Below are positions 19,605 through 27,415 of a DNA stretch of 64,000 nucleotides, one piece after another. The notes below the pieces were generated by a model. That model was given only the letters and a program-made list of their open reading frames with translations. It was not told the DNA's origin and made no database searches. The position numbers and the translations under genes were made by a program. The DNA is taken from positions 1,916,001-1,980,000 of the forward strand of contig NZ_CP129016.1 in assembly GCF_020524085.2 (NCBI RefSeq), in the 5' to 3' direction. This DNA comes from Halobacillus litoralis (lineage in GTDB: Bacteria; Bacillota; Bacilli; Bacillales; Halobacillaceae). Position 1 is the first letter of the stretch; each line of letters begins with the position of its first letter.

Positions 19605-21162
19605 ATGGAAGGAACCATCTATTCTTTAATTCCAGCAGTATTAATGTTAATCCTTGTTCTGCTGACAAGGAAAGTCATCCTGTCCTTAGGAATCGGGATC
19701 ATCGTAGGAGCATTCCTGCTCACTCAAATGGATATTGGCGGAGGATTGACGTTAATTTGGTCAATTTTCGCAAGCATCTTCGTCAGTGAAGGCGCACTGA
19801 ATATGGGCAACATTTATTTGTTATCATTTCTATTTCTACTAGGAATTACCACTGCCTTCATGACTGCCTCAGGAGGAAGTCGGGCCTTTGGTCGTTGGGC
19901 TGTTGAACGTATTCGCACGAGAAAAGGAGCAACACTTGTACCGGCTCTTCTTGGAATCATTATTTTTATTGATGATTACTTCAATGCACTAGCCGTTGGA
20001 CAAGTGGCGCGCCCTGTAACCGATCGATACAAAGTATCACGGGCGAAATTGGCGTATTACATCGATTCCACATCGGCTCCGATTACTGTTATTTCACCGA
20101 TTTCCAGCTGGGGAGCTTATATTATTGGAACAATAGGAAGTATCCTTGCTGCTAATGAAATCACACAGTACCAAGCTTTCGAAGCATTTGTGTTAATGAT
20201 TCCAGCAAACTTATATGTATTTGCAGCATTGTTACTCGTATTCCTAACGATTTATTTAAGGTTGGACCTTGGTCCGATGAAAGTTCATGAAAAACGAGCT
20301 ATTGAAACAGGTGAATTGAACAATCCTGAAAAGGGAGATGTTCCTGGTGATTTAAATGATGAGTTCAAAGAGCATAATCACGGCAAGATCTCTCATCTGA
20401 TTTGGCCCATTGTAGCGCTCGTTGTCGGAACTGTGTTAACAATGATCATCACAGGAATGCGTAACACGGAAGGCAATGTTGACCTTCTCTCCATCTTTGC
20501 CAACACAAATGTTAATATATCGTTGTTCACAGGCGGAGTCGTTTCTGTAGTTGTTGCGCTTGTTCTGTATATCGGTCAGCCAAAACCTAAATCAGGAATT
20601 TCTCTTGTCTTTGGTCAAGGGATGAAAGCTATGTTACCAGCGATCTATATCTTGGTTTTTGCCTGGATGATCGGAGATCTTATCGGCCAGCTACAAACTG
20701 GTGAATATTTAGCCCAGCAATTTACTCAAGCAGATATCAATCTTGCCTATCTGCCTTTGATTATTTTCCTGTTGTCAGGCTTTATGGCTTTATCTACAGG
20801 TACTTCTTGGGGGAACCTTTGGAATTATGCTTCCCATTGCAGGGGAAATTGCAGCAGTATCTGATCCTACACTGATTCTGCCGGCACTGTCAGCCGTACT
20901 CGCTGGGTCTGTATTTGGTGACCATTGTTCACCGATATCAGATACCACGATTCTTTCCTCGACTGGGGCAGGGTCGAACCACATCGATCACGTACTCACA
21001 CAGCTTCCTTATGCTTTTATCGCGGCAGGAGCTGCTTCGATCGGTTATGTCATCTTAGGCCTATCTGGTGGAGTTTGGCTGCCACTGTTGCTGACGTTGA
21101 TTATTGTCACAGTTGTAGCATTTATTATTCACAAGTTTAATCATAGTCAACCAACGGAGTAA
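19605..21162 (+). pseudogene. NhaC-family transporter, probably lysine-related, frameshifted
   Basis: About 518 residues with 11-12 transmembrane helices and NhaC-family motifs ([53 protein letters not shown]). The frame breaks at G5, 20809-20813: with four G the protein reads [18 protein letters not shown] and runs to the stop at 21160-21162. As given, the first part stops early at 20864. The lysine riboswitch suggests lysine transport rather than Na+/H+ exchange. GGAGGGG supports the ATG at 19605. The break is probably an extra base in the sequence or a recent mutation. Confidence 0.85.
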
Positions 21163-21186
21163 AATAAGAAGGAATAGTTTTTCCGG

Positions 21187-21222
21187 AGAGTATGGAACGT
21201 CCAACGTCCATACTCTTTTTTT
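21187..21222 (+). terminator. Terminator after the NhaC-type gene
   Basis: The stem GAGTATGGA pairs with TCCATACTC and is followed by seven T residues. Confidence 0.88.
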
Positions 21223-21485
21223 GTTTCCATTCTCCCAAAAATAATTTTGAAATTCTGTCCCGGAATTATAGCTACATGTCTTTTACGTAAAAGGGTATTG
21301 TAAATAGATGTGAATCATTCCCTGACTCCCCAAGCACCTCCACTAAATTCTCAATTTGAGACTTACACCATCCGTCCATATAGATCAAATGGTTAAATGT
21401 TGAAAATATAAAACCATATTATGGTAGTTATATTTATTCATGTCTTTTATCTCACCTTCCAATTTTTAAAAATTTTAAAATTATT
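21223..21485. other. AT-rich spacer with no recognised feature
   Basis: Between the NhaC terminator and the next promoter no ORF with a ribosome site, riboswitch core or repeat-family member was found. Confidence 0.5.
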
Positions 21486-21514
21486 TTGACAAGCTATGCA
21501 TTGCTAGTTATAAT
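21486..21514 (+). promoter_or_regulatory. Consensus sigma-A promoter
   Basis: Perfect TTGACA (21486-21491) and TATAAT (21509-21514) with a 17-base spacer, 75 bases before the NSS transporter gene. A small hairpin (AAACATC with GATGTTT, about 21549-21571) lies in the leader. Confidence 0.9.
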
Positions 21515-21590
21515 TTAAAGCAGAATAATCAGAAAAATAAAAATTTAAAAACATCTTTTCTAGGATGTTTAACTCAGGGAGGTCTTTCGC

Positions 21591-23118
21591 ATGGAAAATC
21601 GTGCACAATGGGGAACACGAGCCGGTTTCATACTGGCGGCCGTTGGCTCAGCTATTGGTTTGGGTAACATTTGGCGTTTCCCGGCAGTAGCTTATGAAAA
21701 TGGTGGTGGCGCATTTTTTATTCCTTATTTATTTGCTCTATTAACAGCAGGTATACCACTACTTGTCATGGAATTTACCATCGGTCACAAATTTAGAGGA
21801 TCAGCACCACTTTCATTCTTCAGAATGAATCGTAAGACAGAATGGCTTGGCTGGTGGGCAGTACTTGTATCCTTTGTTATTTCGACATATTATGCTGTCA
21901 TTATTGCCTGGGCAATTTCATACAGTATCTTCGCATTCAACCTTTCTTGGGGGGATGACACAGAAGGCTTTTTGTTTAGTGATTATTTGCAATTATCCGT
22001 AGATCCTGGTCAGACAGGAAGCCTTGTACCTGGTGTTCTTATTCCACTTCTTATCGTTTGGTTGATTACACTTGGTGTACTGTTCAAAGGAGTCAAAAAG
22101 GGTATTGAAGCAGCAAATAAAATCTTTATCCCGACATTGATTGTCCTTTTCATGATTATTGTCATCCGAGCGGTTACTCTTCCGGGGGCGGCAGAAGGTC
22201 TTCAGACGTTCTTTGCTCCAGATTTTAGTGCTATTACCGATAGTTCCGTTTGGGTAGCAGCTTATGGACAAATTTTCTTCAGTTTATCCATCGCCTTTGC
22301 GATTATGATTACGTACTCCAGCTACCTACCGAAGAAATCGGATTTAACAAACAATGCTTTCATTGCTGGCTTTGGTAACTCAAGTTTCGAATTACTTGCT
22401 GGTATCGGTGTTTTCGGAGCTTTAGGATTCATGGCTTCTCAAAGTGGCGTCCCAGTTAACGAAGTCGTCAGTGGTGGCGTGGGGCTTGCGTTTGTCGTGT
22501 TCCCACAAATCATTAATGAGTTTCCTGCATTGAATGGATTATTTGGTTTCTTATTCTTTGCATCATTAGTACTTGCCGGACTATCCTCATTAATTTCAAT
22601 TTCTGAAACTTATGTAGCTGCCTTGAGCGAAAAATTTGGAATATCAAGGAAAGCTGCTGTAGGACTTGGTGGAGGATTAGCTGCCGTCATTTCCCTGCTT
22701 TTCGCAACACAGGGTGGACTCTATCTCCTAGATGCCGCTGATTACTTCATTAACCAGTTCGGAGTAGCATTTGTCGGACTTGTAGAAGTTCTCGTCATAG
22801 CATGGTTCTTACGTAACCTTAATGACTTTCAGGCTCATGCTAACGGTATATCTGATATCCATCTTGGTGGATGGTGGAAGATTTGTCTTGGTGTGATCAC
22901 GCCAATCGTCCTTGGATTTATGATGTTTGATTTATTCAAGACGAACCTTCTTCAACAATTTGATACAGAAACAGGGAACTATGCAGGATATACAGATGGT
23001 TTCATTTTATTCGGGGGGTTGGTTTGTAGCAGCATTTGCCATTGTAGCCGGCTTCTTGATGACATTGAAACGCTGGGATTCTAAGGCCGTTGAAGAAGTT
23101 AAGAAGGAGGTAAGCTAA
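21591..23118 (+). pseudogene. NSS-family sodium-dependent transporter (methionine/alanine type), frameshifted near 3' end
   Basis: A sodium:neurotransmitter-symporter family protein of about 508 residues with 12 transmembrane helices. TM1 carries the sodium/substrate motif AVGSAIGLGNIWRFPAVAYENGGG (read at residues about 15-38). The frame breaks at G6, 23013-23018; with five G it continues as FILFGGWFVAAFAIVAGFL to the stop at 23116-23118. The small gene that follows is a MetS-type subunit, so the import of methionine/alanine, as in the corynebacterial MetP-MetS system, is likely. GGGAGGTC precedes the ATG. Confidence 0.86.
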
Positions 23119-23119
23119 T

Positions 23120-23221
23120 ATGTCAGCTGGTGCAGTAACAATGATGATTATCGGAATAGTCGTTATATGGGGTGGCCTGGCTGCCAGTATTACGAATGCC
23201 GTTAAAAAATCCAAATCATAA
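23120..23221 (+). CDS. MetS-type small subunit of NSS transporter
   Basis: A 33-residue single-span membrane peptide: hydrophobic core MMIIGIVVIWGGLAASI and basic tail NAVKKSKS. This is the pattern of the methionine/alanine import NSS transporter small subunit. AAGGAGG (23104-23110) lies nine bases before the ATG. It starts just after the transporter stop and should be cotranslated with it. Its presence argues that the NSS gene is or recently was functional. Confidence 0.85.
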   Translation: MSAGAVTMMIIGIVVIWGGLAASITNAVKKSKS

Positions 23222-23222
23222 G

Positions 23223-23262
23223 AAAAGCGTCGCACAATAAAGTGCGGCGCTTTTAATTTTTT
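23223..23262. terminator. Bidirectional terminator between metS-like gene and lytH
   Basis: The stem AAAAGCGTCGCAC pairs with GTGCGGCGCTTTT and is followed by TAATTTTTT. It overlaps the last bases of lytH. Confidence 0.82.
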
Positions 23263-24191
23263 GTCATCCTTTCCCATTTTCGCAGGAATGGGTAAGGGTC
23301 AAAGGACCATTCATTTTTTCCATTATCTTGATACATGCCATAATGAAGGTGGGGAGGGAACTTTCCGGAGGTTCCAGGTGGTCCATATCCAGAAGCTCCT
23401 ACCGAACCAATAACATCACCAGGTTGTACAATGTCACCTACTTTAATTTCTTCTGAAAAACTGTGCAAATGGGCGTAATAGTGGTAAATGTTATAAATAT
23501 CCCGAATCCCAATCCGCCAACCACCAAACTTATTCCACCCTTTCATCTCCACAACTCCATACGTTGTAGATTTAACGGGCACACCGTAATTAGCGAAGAT
23601 ATCGGTGCCTTCGTGAATGCGCCGTCCTCCAAATCCTCGAGCATCCCCCCATGTGCTTCTATAACTATAATTTGCTTGAAGAGGGAGGGGAAAGTCACGG
23701 TTTGTCAAATTAACGGTCTGGAATTTTTTAAATACTCCCGCTGTGTTCATAATGGTTTGAACGGTAAGGTCTCTCTTGTAATAATTCCATAAGGCAATTT
23801 TAATGTCATCACTCGTAGTACCGAAAGACTTCAAGTATGTGCCTATTGAATACAACACGTCTTCATCATTATCCAACTGAACCTTTTGATCACCATTTCC
23901 ATCTAAACCCCAGCCTTCCGGAAAAAATGTTGAGGGCATTTCTCCAGCAGAACCGGTCCAAAACATCGGATCTGCTTCAATTGCAGTAACACGGCCATCT
24001 TTGGGGTCGTCATGAACTTGTCTCTCATATTGATCAATCGCCGCCAAATACTCCCAGGGAATATCTGTGATGGCTGAGGTTTTCTTATATAATGCCATTC
24101 GCGCATCACTCTCTTCATCTGCATGTATGGAACCAGCGAAGAAAAGAGTACACATGCCAAGACATAAGATCATTGAACCGATGTATTTCAT
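23253..24191 (-). CDS. lytH: L-Ala-D-Glu peptidase LytH (M23 family), sporulation
   Basis: A 312-residue exported metallopeptidase with a signal peptide (residues about 1-23), a central helical region and a C-terminal M23 zinc domain with HEGTDIFANYG and PPHLHYGMY ligands. B. subtilis LytH trims tetrapeptides to L-alanine side chains in spore cortex peptidoglycan. AAGGTGAG supports the ATG at 24191; the longer frame from 24236 lacks a signal-like start. The neighbour yutC supports the assignment (yunA = lytH). Confidence 0.9.
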   Translation of the reverse strand: MKYIGSMILCLGMCTLFFAGSIHADEESDARMALYKKTSAITDIPWEYLAAIDQYERQVHDDPKDGRVTAIEADPMFWTGSAGEMPSTFFPEGWGLDGNGDQKVQLDNDEDVLYSIGTYLKSFGTTSDDIKIALWNYYKRDLTVQTIMNTAGVFKKFQTVNLTNRDFPLPLQANYSYRSTWGDARGFGGRRIHEGTDIFANYGVPVKSTTYGVVEMKGWNKFGGWRIGIRDIYNIYHYYAHLHSFSEEIKVGDIVQPGDVIGSVGASGYGPPGTSGKFPPHLHYGMYQDNGKNEWSFDPYPFLRKWERMTKN

Positions 24192-24269
24192 AAACTCACC
24201 TTCAATGTTTTGATATCTATAGCATGAGGCAGGCATGCTTTTGTTATGAATGGAAAAATAGGGGTGAAA

Positions 24270-24902
24270 TCAATTTTCCATGCCTGTTTCTTCTTTTGTA
24301 TTCATATTAGGTCCAACATCCGGTTGACTAGGATTGGACTCATCGACTTTCCCTTGTGGTGACTTTTTCATTTTTTTGATAATGCTATCGATCGTATCGT
24401 TATACCCTTGATCATACACTGTAGAGTTACTGAGGCTTTGGATATCTCCGAAAGAAGCAGGATTGTCCGATACATATACATGGTAAAAGCTCGGAACTAA
24501 AGAATAAGCCGTTTTCTGAACCATATCAGCAGCTGATTCTCGATCTGTATCATCCGCTTTTTTATAGGCAACGAGTACCTCATTATCCGTTACTACTGTG
24601 GCTACGTCATCGAATTGATCATAACGGAGGATCATTCTAGAGATCATATCCGCCATTTCTTCACGATTGACTTTAATTTCGCGGTGCTCTTCAGCATCTT
24701 GATTTAATTGATCCTTGTTGAAGCGTACATAACCTACTTGACCATCTTTTGGCTTTTCGTTATATCCATCCATCGCATTGCCATTCAACGTGTCATCATC
24801 CATCATATTTTTTGCTTGCTCTTCTTTTGTTTCCTGACATCCGGAAACGATGAGTGTAACAAGGGCCAGAAGGGTGAATACATTCCATATTTTTTTCAAC
24901 AT
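24270..24902 (-). CDS. YhcN/YlaJ-family sporulation lipoprotein (YutC-like)
   Basis: A 210-residue lipoprotein with lipobox IVSGC at about residues 18-22 followed by a YhcN/YlaJ domain (RMILRYDQFDDVATVVTDNE, VLVAYKK, SVFVSDNP-like VYVSDNPASF). Family members are spore-membrane or germination-associated lipoproteins. Position upstream of lytH on the same strand matches B. subtilis yutC. The C-terminal tail is acidic and low complexity. Exact role unknown. Confidence 0.83.
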   Translation of the reverse strand: MLKKIWNVFTLLALVTLIVSGCQETKEEQAKNMMDDDTLNGNAMDGYNEKPKDGQVGYVRFNKDQLNQDAEEHREIKVNREEMADMISRMILRYDQFDDVATVVTDNEVLVAYKKADDTDRESAADMVQKTAYSLVPSFYHVYVSDNPASFGDIQSLSNSTVYDQGYNDTIDSIIKKMKKSPQGKVDESNPSQPDVGPNMNTKEETGMEN

Positions 24903-25034
24903 TATTCCTCCTTAATGTAACTCTTTATAATTATTAGATTGAGCAGTTTTACCGGAAACATACTTTTTGCTTTTGTTGTATTACCTAACATGTGAAAAAA
25001 TGTGATACACTGAAATAGGATAGAGGTGATACAA

Positions 25035-25310
25035 ATGATTGAGCTCGCTGGGAAAACATATGATATCCTAGAGGATTATCAAGAGGGCTTTCAACAAGAA
25101 GAAGTAGAAAGTCGATTTAGTGATATCCTGAATAAATATGACTTTATCGTTGGGGATTGGGGTTATGGTCAGTTAAGGTTAAAAGGGTTTTATGATGATC
25201 AAAATTCCAAAGCAACGTTTGATACTAAAATCAGTACGCTTGAAGATTATTTGTATGAATACTGTAACTTTGGATGTTCTTACTTTGTACTGAAAAGAAT
25301 CCGTCAATAA
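25035..25310 (+). CDS. yutD: YutD family protein
   Basis: A 91-residue cytoplasmic protein of the YutD-like domain family (YDFIVGDWGYGQLRLKGFYDD, YEYCNFGCSYFVLKRI). The ATG at 25035 follows AGAGGTGAT; a GTG at 25026 lies inside that site. Function unknown. Position next to yutC and near yutE/yutF matches B. subtilis. Confidence 0.9.
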   Translation: MIELAGKTYDILEDYQEGFQQEEVESRFSDILNKYDFIVGDWGYGQLRLKGFYDDQNSKATFDTKISTLEDYLYEYCNFGCSYFVLKRIRQ

Positions 25311-25347
25311 GAAACGGCGCGCAAATCATCGCACGCCGTTTCTTTTG
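25309..25347. terminator. Terminator after yutD
   Basis: The stem AAGAAACGGCG pairs with CGCCGTTTCTT and is followed by TTGTATTT. It can work in both directions between convergent genes. Confidence 0.85.
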
Positions 25348-25359
25348 TATTTCACCTAT

Positions 25360-25647
25360 TTAATGAGCTTCCTCAGAAGGCTTCACGTTTTCACCTGTTT
25401 CATCATGCGTGGGGTGAGCACCATCCTCATGGCGAGGGAGGTCCTGGTGGAGCCCTTTATTTTCATAGTTGAAAGCGCTGTAATACCGCTGCTCCTCTGT
25501 CCATGGCGCACTTTTATCATTGGTTACAGGTTCATATTTGTTTCGGGGTGCACCATAAGGTCCCTCTGGAAGTTGTTCGGGAGTCAAGTAATTACGCTGG
25601 GCTTCGACATTGGCAAAATCCGAATATTTACGTTTTTCTTTACCCAT
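25360..25647 (-). CDS. Conserved bacillar hypothetical protein, 95 residues
   Basis: A polar 95-residue protein (MGKEKRKYSDFANVEAQRNY start, PEGPYGAPRNKYEPV, QRYYSAFNYENKGLHQDLPR) with many Pro, Tyr and Glu residues and no membrane segment. It looks like a known family of short Bacillaceae cytosolic proteins, but no function is recognised. AAGGAGG precedes the ATG; that site is also the 3' arm of a terminator hairpin (25648-25686). Confidence 0.72.
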   Translation of the reverse strand: MGKEKRKYSDFANVEAQRNYLTPEQLPEGPYGAPRNKYEPVTNDKSAPWTEEQRYYSAFNYENKGLHQDLPRHEDGAHPTHDETGENVKPSEEAH

Positions 25648-25686
25648 AAAAAAACCTCCTTCCGCTTTATTTTTTGCGGAAGGAGA
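25648..25686 (-). terminator. Terminator hairpin whose 3' arm carries a ribosome site
   Basis: On the reverse strand CTCCTTCCGC pairs with GCGGAAGGAG and GTTTTTTT follows. It terminates the upstream reverse-strand gene. The 3' arm contains the AAGGAGG used by the 95-residue ORF that starts at 25647, so folding would hide that site. Confidence 0.8.
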
Positions 25687-25702
25687 TTTTTTATGCCTAC
25701 TC

Positions 25703-25966
25703 TCAGAGAAGGTCGGGAAGATAATTCCTTAATTCTTCGGCTTCGATAGCACTGAGTTGAAACATATGTTCCAAGTGGCCGATTTCATTGATATTCTCAT
25801 GATCAAGCAAAGCTTGACGGTTTTTTGGTAAATTGATCACCATCGTTTGATTTTGAAAATAATCGGCTTTCATGAGAGCAAGTTCAAACCGGTGACTCCC
25901 TGCTGTAAACGATACAAAACGTGTGCTTGTATTTTGAGTGACGTCTTCCAGAAGCGGACGTTGCAT
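25703..25966 (-). CDS. Small conserved protein, DUF3055-like
   Basis: An 87-residue protein (TRFVSFTAGSHRFELALMKA, FELINEIGHLEHMF-like NINEIGHLEHMFQLSAIEA, EELRNYLPDLL) resembling the DUF3055 family of short bacillar proteins; the family call is from memory of its pattern. The ATG at 25966 has GGAGATGA about ten bases upstream, whereas the ATG at 25984 has none. Function unknown. Confidence 0.65.
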   Translation of the reverse strand: MQRPLLEDVTQNTSTRFVSFTAGSHRFELALMKADYFQNQTMVINLPKNRQALLDHENINEIGHLEHMFQLSAIEAEELRNYLPDLL

Positions 25967-26134
25967 GATGTGATCATCTCCCATTCGTTGTATTATTTAA
26001 TCCGCTGCGAAAAAACTTTAGGATTAGTATGCCCGATTTCTATGAATTAAGACACTAAAAATCAGGAAGCGTGAGAGGAAGTCTTTTATGGTATCATGAA
26101 TTACAAAGCTCATTTTTTGTAGGAGGTTACAAAG

Positions 26135-26572
26135 ATGTATTTCGTGAATCGAGAAAAAATTGAAGAAATTTTATCATATATGGAAAAAACACAAGGGGAA
26201 TTGGCGGAACACTCTTACAAGCGTTTTGCAGACCAGCTACTCTTAGAACGGGTGACACATTTAAACATTGAAGCCATCATAGACGTCGGAAACATGATGA
26301 TTGATGGTTTCATCATGAGAGACCCAGGAAGTTATGAAGATATCATCGACATACTGACAGATGAAAAGGTGTTACCTGAGGATGAGCAGGAAGCATATAA
26401 GCAATTTGTTCAACTGAGGAAAATGATTGTACAACAATATACGGAAGTCGACCATGAGCAGATCGTACAAGTGTGGCAGGAGCAACAAGCCTCGTTAAAA
26501 GCTTTTCCGAATCGAGTCCGTAATTACTTGGATAATGAGCTTGGACCTGTTTCTGCCTTTTCCAAGAGTTGA
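26135..26572 (+). CDS. DUF86/HepT-like protein (YutE-like)
   Basis: A 145-residue four-helix protein of the DUF86/HepT fold. HepT toxins are RNases with an RX4-6HXY motif and pair with MntA nucleotidyltransferases. Here the site reads RKMIVQQY, lacking the canonical His, and no MntA-like antitoxin gene is adjacent, so a toxin role is unlikely. The gene sits 13 bases before yutF, the order found in B. subtilis. AGGAGGT precedes the ATG. Confidence 0.83.
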   Translation: MYFVNREKIEEILSYMEKTQGELAEHSYKRFADQLLLERVTHLNIEAIIDVGNMMIDGFIMRDPGSYEDIIDILTDEKVLPEDEQEAYKQFVQLRKMIVQQYTEVDHEQIVQVWQEQQASLKAFPNRVRNYLDNELGPVSAFSKS

Positions 26573-26585
26573 GGAGTGTAAAGTT

Positions 26586-27380
26586 ATGAGCAAGAAGGAA
26601 TACAAAGGCTATCTTATTGATCTCGATGGAACCATGTACAAAGGTGCTGAAAGAATTGAAGGGGCGGCTGAATTCGTCGAGTACTTAAAATCGAAGAACC
26701 TTCCATTTATGTATTTGACAAATAACTCTTCAAAAACTGTTGATAAAATTGCAGAGAAACTCAATCAAATCGGAGTCCAGGCTAAACCAGAGCAAGTCTA
26801 TACGAGTAGTCTTGCAACCGCTGAATATATAAGGAGTGAAAAAGAAAATGCCCGCGTTTTTGCCATCGGGGAAGAAGGGTTATTCGATGCATTGCGCCAA
26901 GAGGGTTTGGAATTGGTGGAAGAGGGAGCAGACTTCGTGGTGATTGGTATTGACCGGGAAATTAATTATGAGAAGCTGGCCATAGCTTGTTTGGAGGTTA
27001 GGAATGGAGCTGCTTTCATAAGTACAAATGGAGACATTGCTATACCTACAGAGCGTGGGCTTGTGCCAGGAAATGGAGCTGTGACATCCGTGATTTCTGT
27101 GAGTACCGGTGTGGACCCAGTGTTTGTAGGTAAACCTGAGCCGTTAATTATGTCTAGGGCTCTGAAACGGTTAGGACATAATAAAAAGGACGTCTTAATG
27201 GTTGGGGACAATTACAACACAGATATTAAAGCTGGTATGTCAGCGGGTATGGATACATTAATGGTAGAGACTGGATTGAGTACGTTTGATGAAATCAAGG
27301 ATAATGACCATCAGCCCACATACAAATGCAAAGATTTATTCCAATGGATCCAACATTTGAATTCGAATGAAGAGAAGTAG
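26586..27380 (+). CDS. HAD-IIA family phosphatase (YutF, NagD-like)
   Basis: A 264-residue haloacid-dehalogenase phosphatase. The catalytic motif is LIDLDGTMYKG, motif II TNNSSKT, motif III lysine in VGKPEPLIM and the metal-binding GDNYNTDIKAG. The NagD/HAD-IIA cap is intact. It dephosphorylates small phosphorylated metabolites; B. subtilis YutF has broad low-affinity activity in vitro, so the substrate is not assigned. The start is the ATG at 26586 behind GAGGAGTG; the frame from 26535 overlaps the previous gene. Confidence 0.9.
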   Translation: MSKKEYKGYLIDLDGTMYKGAERIEGAAEFVEYLKSKNLPFMYLTNNSSKTVDKIAEKLNQIGVQAKPEQVYTSSLATAEYIRSEKENARVFAIGEEGLFDALRQEGLELVEEGADFVVIGIDREINYEKLAIACLEVRNGAAFISTNGDIAIPTERGLVPGNGAVTSVISVSTGVDPVFVGKPEPLIMSRALKRLGHNKKDVLMVGDNYNTDIKAGMSAGMDTLMVETGLSTFDEIKDNDHQPTYKCKDLFQWIQHLNSNEEK

Positions 27381-27415
27381 AAAAACGACCAGAGAATAGC
27401 TCTGGTCGTTTTTTC
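27381..27415. terminator. Terminator after yutF
   Basis: The stem AAAAACGACCAGAG pairs with CTCTGGTCGTTTTTT. It also ends the convergent membrane-protein gene, whose stop codon overlaps it. Confidence 0.92.

Noticed and set aside
25345..25749. 134-codon forward frame opposite two small reverse-strand genes
   Set aside because: Antisense shadow; hydrophobic, irregular composition and no ribosome site, while the reverse-strand genes have good sites.
26135..26572. HepT/MntA toxin-antitoxin system
   Set aside because: No nucleotidyltransferase partner is adjacent and the catalytic His is missing.
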